Part shown: in pieces, positions 61,621 through 64,000 of the stretch
How the letters are laid out: every line of letters starts with the position of its first letter
How positions within the stretch are numbered: position 1 is the first letter of the stretch
Assembly: GCF_001005085.2 (NCBI RefSeq)
Contig: NZ_LBMU02000021.1
Location: forward strand, 124,001 to 188,000
Direction: 5' to 3'
Origin: Streptomyces humi
GTDB taxonomy: Bacteria; Actinomycetota; Actinomycetes; Streptomycetales; Streptomycetaceae
DNA length: 64,000 bases
Position numbers and translations under genes: made by a program
Notes under the pieces: generated by a model
Seen by the model: only the letters and a program-made list of their open reading frames with translations
What the model was told of the DNA's origin: nothing
The model's database searches: none

Positions 61621-63615
61621 ATGCGCAGAATGCGCTCTTCGGCGGCGTTCGTCGCCGCTGCCGTGGTGGCCGGCGGCCTCGCCCTCGCCACCCCGGCGGT
61701 CGCCGACCCGGACGCCGGTGCCTTCCGCCAGCTGGTCGGCGTGGGCTCGGACACCACCCAGGACGTGCTCAACGCCCTGGCCGGCGACACCGTCAACGGC
61801 ACCAGCTACTCCGCCACCGCGGTGAAGTCGGCGAACGGCGCGGGCATCGCGTCGTACGACGCGATCGAGCCCGGCACCGGCTCCACCACCTCGAACATCA
61901 AGACCCGTACCGGCGGCCCCTCCTTCCTGCGCCCGAACGGCTCCGGCAACGGCCGTCTCGCCCTGAGCGAGGCGCTGACCGGCGACAAGTACCCGACCAG
62001 CGCCGGTGTCTCCATCAGCGGCCAGGTCGACTTCGCCCGTTCCTCCGGCGGCCCGTCCGTCTCCGGCACCGCGCTGACCTACATCCCGATGGCGCGTGAC
62101 GCGGTCGGCGTCGCGGTCAAGGGCTCGGCGCTGGACACGCTGACCGCGGACCAGCTGCACGACATCTACTCGGGCACGCTCACCACGGTGAACGGCCAGA
62201 CCGTGCACCCGAAGATCCCGCAGGCCGGCTCGGGCACCCGCAAGTTCTTCCTCGCGGCGATCGGCCTGACCGACGCGACGCTCTCCCCGAACGTCACCAC
62301 CGTCCAGGAGAACCAGGCCAACGCGGCCCTCACCGAGGACGGCGCCCTCGTCCCGTTCTCGGTCGGTTCCTGGATCGCCCAGATCAACGGCGTCTCCCCC
62401 GACTACAGCAAGACGGCGGCCGCGGCCGGCGGCCACCTGGCCGCCGTCCAGCTGCCGGGCGACACCGGCGGCGCCACCAGCCCGATCACGACCGTCAACG
62501 GCAAGCTGGCCCCGGTCACCGCCTACTACGACAACGCCACCTTCGGCCGTGACGTCTACAACGTCGTGCCGAGCCGCGCCATCGACACCGGCAGCGTCTT
62601 CTTCGACAAGGACCTGTACGACGTCTTCGTCACCAGCGGCAGCCACACCGCCGCGCTGGCGTCGGACGCCGCCGAGTCGGTCATCGCCAAGTTCGGCTTC
62701 GTCAACGAGTCCTACAACGGCTCCGTCTCCCTGGCCAGGCACGCCAAGCTCGGCGGCCTGGAGGAATCCGGCGTCGACGCCTCCGTGCCCGGCGCCCCCA
62801 CGGTGAAGGCCACCGTCGGCGACGCGAGCGTGAAGCTGTCCTGGACCGCTCCGTCCGCCACCGCGCTGCCGGTCACCGACTACCGGATCACGCTGACCGG
62901 CGCGGACGGCGGTGTCGTCGCCGTCAAGGACGTCGCGGCCGGCACCACGTCGTACTCCTTCACCAACCTGGCCAACGGCACCTACACCGCCACGGTCACC
63001 GCCAACAACCTCAACGGCACCGGCGCCGCGGCCACCTGGACCGGCGCGGTCAAGTACACGAGCAGGACGGCGGCCACCACCGCCACCACCGCCTACGGCA
63101 AGACCCCGAAGGTCGCCGTCACCGTCACCGGCTCGCACGGCGTCAAGCCGACCGGCAAGGTCACCGTCAAGGACGGCTCCACCACCCTCGGCACCGGCAC
63201 CCTGGACGCGTCCGGGAAGGTCACCGTCGGCCTGTCGAACCACCTCAAGGTCGCCACGCACTCCCTGTCGGTGTCCTACGCGGGCAGCACCAAGCTGAAC
63301 GCGTCGTCCACCACCGTCTCCCTGAAGATCACCAAGGCCGCGCCGGTCGTCGGCACCTCGGCGCCGACCTCGGTGAGCCACACCGCCAAGGGCAGGGTCA
63401 CCGTCAAGGTCACCGCCACCGGCACCACCCCGACCGGCACCGTCCGCATCTACGAGGGCTCCAAGGTGCTGGCCACCGGCACCCTGAGCGGCGGCAAGGT
63501 CACCATCACGCTGCCGAAGCTGGCCAAGGGCAAGCACACCCTGCACGCGTTCTACGTCGGTTCCTCGACGGTGAACTCGAAGTCCGGCGCCAACTTCACC
63601 ATCAAGTCCACCTGA
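61621..63615 (+). CDS. PstS-like binding protein with Fn3 and Ig-like domains
   Basis: The 664-residue secreted protein has a signal peptide (about 1-28), a PstS-like domain (VGVGSDTTQDVLNALAGDT, AGSGTRKFFLAAIG), then a fibronectin type III domain (PGAPTVKATVGDASVKLSW) and two Ig-like repeats of about 85 residues. No LPXTG or LAXTG motif and no membrane anchor. ATG 61621 has CAGGAG upstream. The short run AGCTAGCTAGCT precedes it. Confidence 0.82.
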   Translation: MRRMRSSAAFVAAAVVAGGLALATPAVADPDAGAFRQLVGVGSDTTQDVLNALAGDTVNGTSYSATAVKSANGAGIASYDAIEPGTGSTTSNIKTRTGGPSFLRPNGSGNGRLALSEALTGDKYPTSAGVSISGQVDFARSSGGPSVSGTALTYIPMARDAVGVAVKGSALDTLTADQLHDIYSGTLTTVNGQTVHPKIPQAGSGTRKFFLAAIGLTDATLSPNVTTVQENQANAALTEDGALVPFSVGSWIAQINGVSPDYSKTAAAAGGHLAAVQLPGDTGGATSPITTVNGKLAPVTAYYDNATFGRDVYNVVPSRAIDTGSVFFDKDLYDVFVTSGSHTAALASDAAESVIAKFGFVNESYNGSVSLARHAKLGGLEESGVDASVPGAPTVKATVGDASVKLSWTAPSATALPVTDYRITLTGADGGVVAVKDVAAGTTSYSFTNLANGTYTATVTANNLNGTGAAATWTGAVKYTSRTAATTATTAYGKTPKVAVTVTGSHGVKPTGKVTVKDGSTTLGTGTLDASGKVTVGLSNHLKVATHSLSVSYAGSTKLNASSTTVSLKITKAAPVVGTSAPTSVSHTAKGRVTVKVTATGTTPTGTVRIYEGSKVLATGTLSGGKVTITLPKLAKGKHTLHAFYVGSSTVNSKSGANFTIKST

Positions 63616-63628
63616 CCGGTTGACGGGC

Positions 63629-63658
63629 CCGCCGGGAGCCTCGTACGGCTCCCGGCGG
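63629..63658. terminator. 12-bp hairpin terminator
   Basis: CCGCCGGGAGCC (63629-63640) and GGCTCCCGGCGG (63647-63658) flank a 6-nt loop just after the Fn3/Ig binding-protein gene. Confidence 0.8.
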
Positions 63659-63691
63659 CCCCTCACGCAGCTCTGAAGGAGGCGGGCCGCC

Positions 63692-64000
63692 GTGACGGTC
63701 GCCGTACCGACACCGAGAACTCTGGCTCCGGCCGTGCCGCGCAGGCCCGTCGGCAGCCTCACCTTCGTCCGCCACCTCTCGCGCGGCGGACTGCTCAGCC
63801 TCGCCGCCCTGCTGCTCGGCATCACCGTCCAGCTGCTGGTGGTCAGCGGCGCCCAGGAACACTCGGCCCAGCACGCCGACTTCGACCGGCTGCGTGAGCA
63901 ACTCGCCCTCGGCACCGCGCCGGTGGCGCAGACCGGGCAGGACGGCAGGCTGCTGGCGCCGGGCACCCCGGTCGCGCTCGTCGAGATACCGGAACTGGGC
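63692..64000 (+). CDS. Probable class E sortase, 5' part
   Basis: The visible 103 residues contain an N-terminal helix (LLSLAALLLGITVQLLVVSGA) and DFDRLREQLALGTAPV, GRLLAPGTPVALVEIPELG, the usual lead-in to a class E sortase. GTG 63692 has AAGGAGG 9 nt upstream. The catalytic Cys lies outside the window. No sorting signal is seen in the three upstream secreted proteins. Confidence 0.7.
   Translation, partial: MTVAVPTPRTLAPAVPRRPVGSLTFVRHLSRGGLLSLAALLLGITVQLLVVSGAQEHSAQHADFDRLREQLALGTAPVAQTGQDGRLLAPGTPVALVEIPELG

Noticed and set aside
57176..63615. Sortase sorting signals (LPXTG/LAXTG) in the three secreted proteins
   Set aside because: None seen in any of them; the helices at the ends lack the motif.
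1..64000. tRNA or rRNA genes and insertion sequences
   Set aside because: No tRNA-like cloverleaf, rRNA sequence or transposase motif was recognised.

Overview
The window is a chromosomal segment from a high-GC actinomycete, almost certainly a Streptomyces. GC content is extreme, start codons are often GTG or TTG, and several transcripts look leaderless, with a -10 box only 5-8 nt before the start. Typical Streptomyces genes are present: a chaplin, futalosine-pathway menaquinone genes, a Ser/Thr kinase, PucR and HxlR regulators, and two genes carrying the rare TTA (bldA) codon.

Layout. 1-5.3 kb: a lipid locus with a divergent thiolase and FabG4-type reductase/MaoC pair, a palindromic operator between them, then a DUF6716 glycosyltransferase and a TetR regulator. 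5.4-7.0 kb: DUF4229, GNAT and a UdgX-type uracil-DNA glycosylase. 7.2-12.0 kb: menaquinone genes (mqnE, an AsnC regulator, a UbiX-type flavin prenyltransferase, mqnP, mqnL). 12.1-14.2 kb: a TTA-containing TlpA-like lipoprotein and small genes.

14.3-28.5 kb is an orphan natural-product cluster. Eight co-directional leftward genes encode an acyl-CoA dehydrogenase, a carrier protein, a C-A-T-TE NRPS, an SRPBCC protein, a ketosynthase with Asn in place of a catalytic His, a PurU-like enzyme, a normal FabF-like ketosynthase and an F420 reductase-like protein. A MarR regulator and a DHA2 exporter flank it. The adenylation-domain residues read as a glycine code, and the thioesterase nucleophile is Cys instead of Ser. 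No KR or DH is present, so the product cannot be read off directly.

28.6-37.8 kb holds a LamG-tailed kinase, an HxlR/azoreductase pair, a chaplin, and a likely pyrimidine-base module (NCS1 permease, PucR, yeast-type cytosine deaminase, 2OG-Fe(II) oxygenase) with a CorA transporter. 37.9-41.5 kb is an unusual two-gene operon of a P-loop ATPase and a membrane-tethered periplasmic-binding-protein-like receptor. 41.6-49.7 kb is the conserved cytochrome c maturation (resA-ccdA-resB-ccsB) and hemL region. 49.9-54.4 kb contains a conserved hypothetical, a quinone-reductase-like enzyme, a CtaG-like protein and a secreted protein, separated by dense GC-rich tandem repeats.

54.6-64.0 kb is a PstC/PstA-like permease pair without an ATPase in the window, fused into an operon with two very large, C-terminally anchored PstS-like or secreted proteins. 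A third binding protein with Fn3/Ig-like domains follows, and then the start of a probable class E sortase. This arrangement, the NRPS/ketosynthase cluster and the ATPase-receptor pair are the best candidates for undescribed systems.
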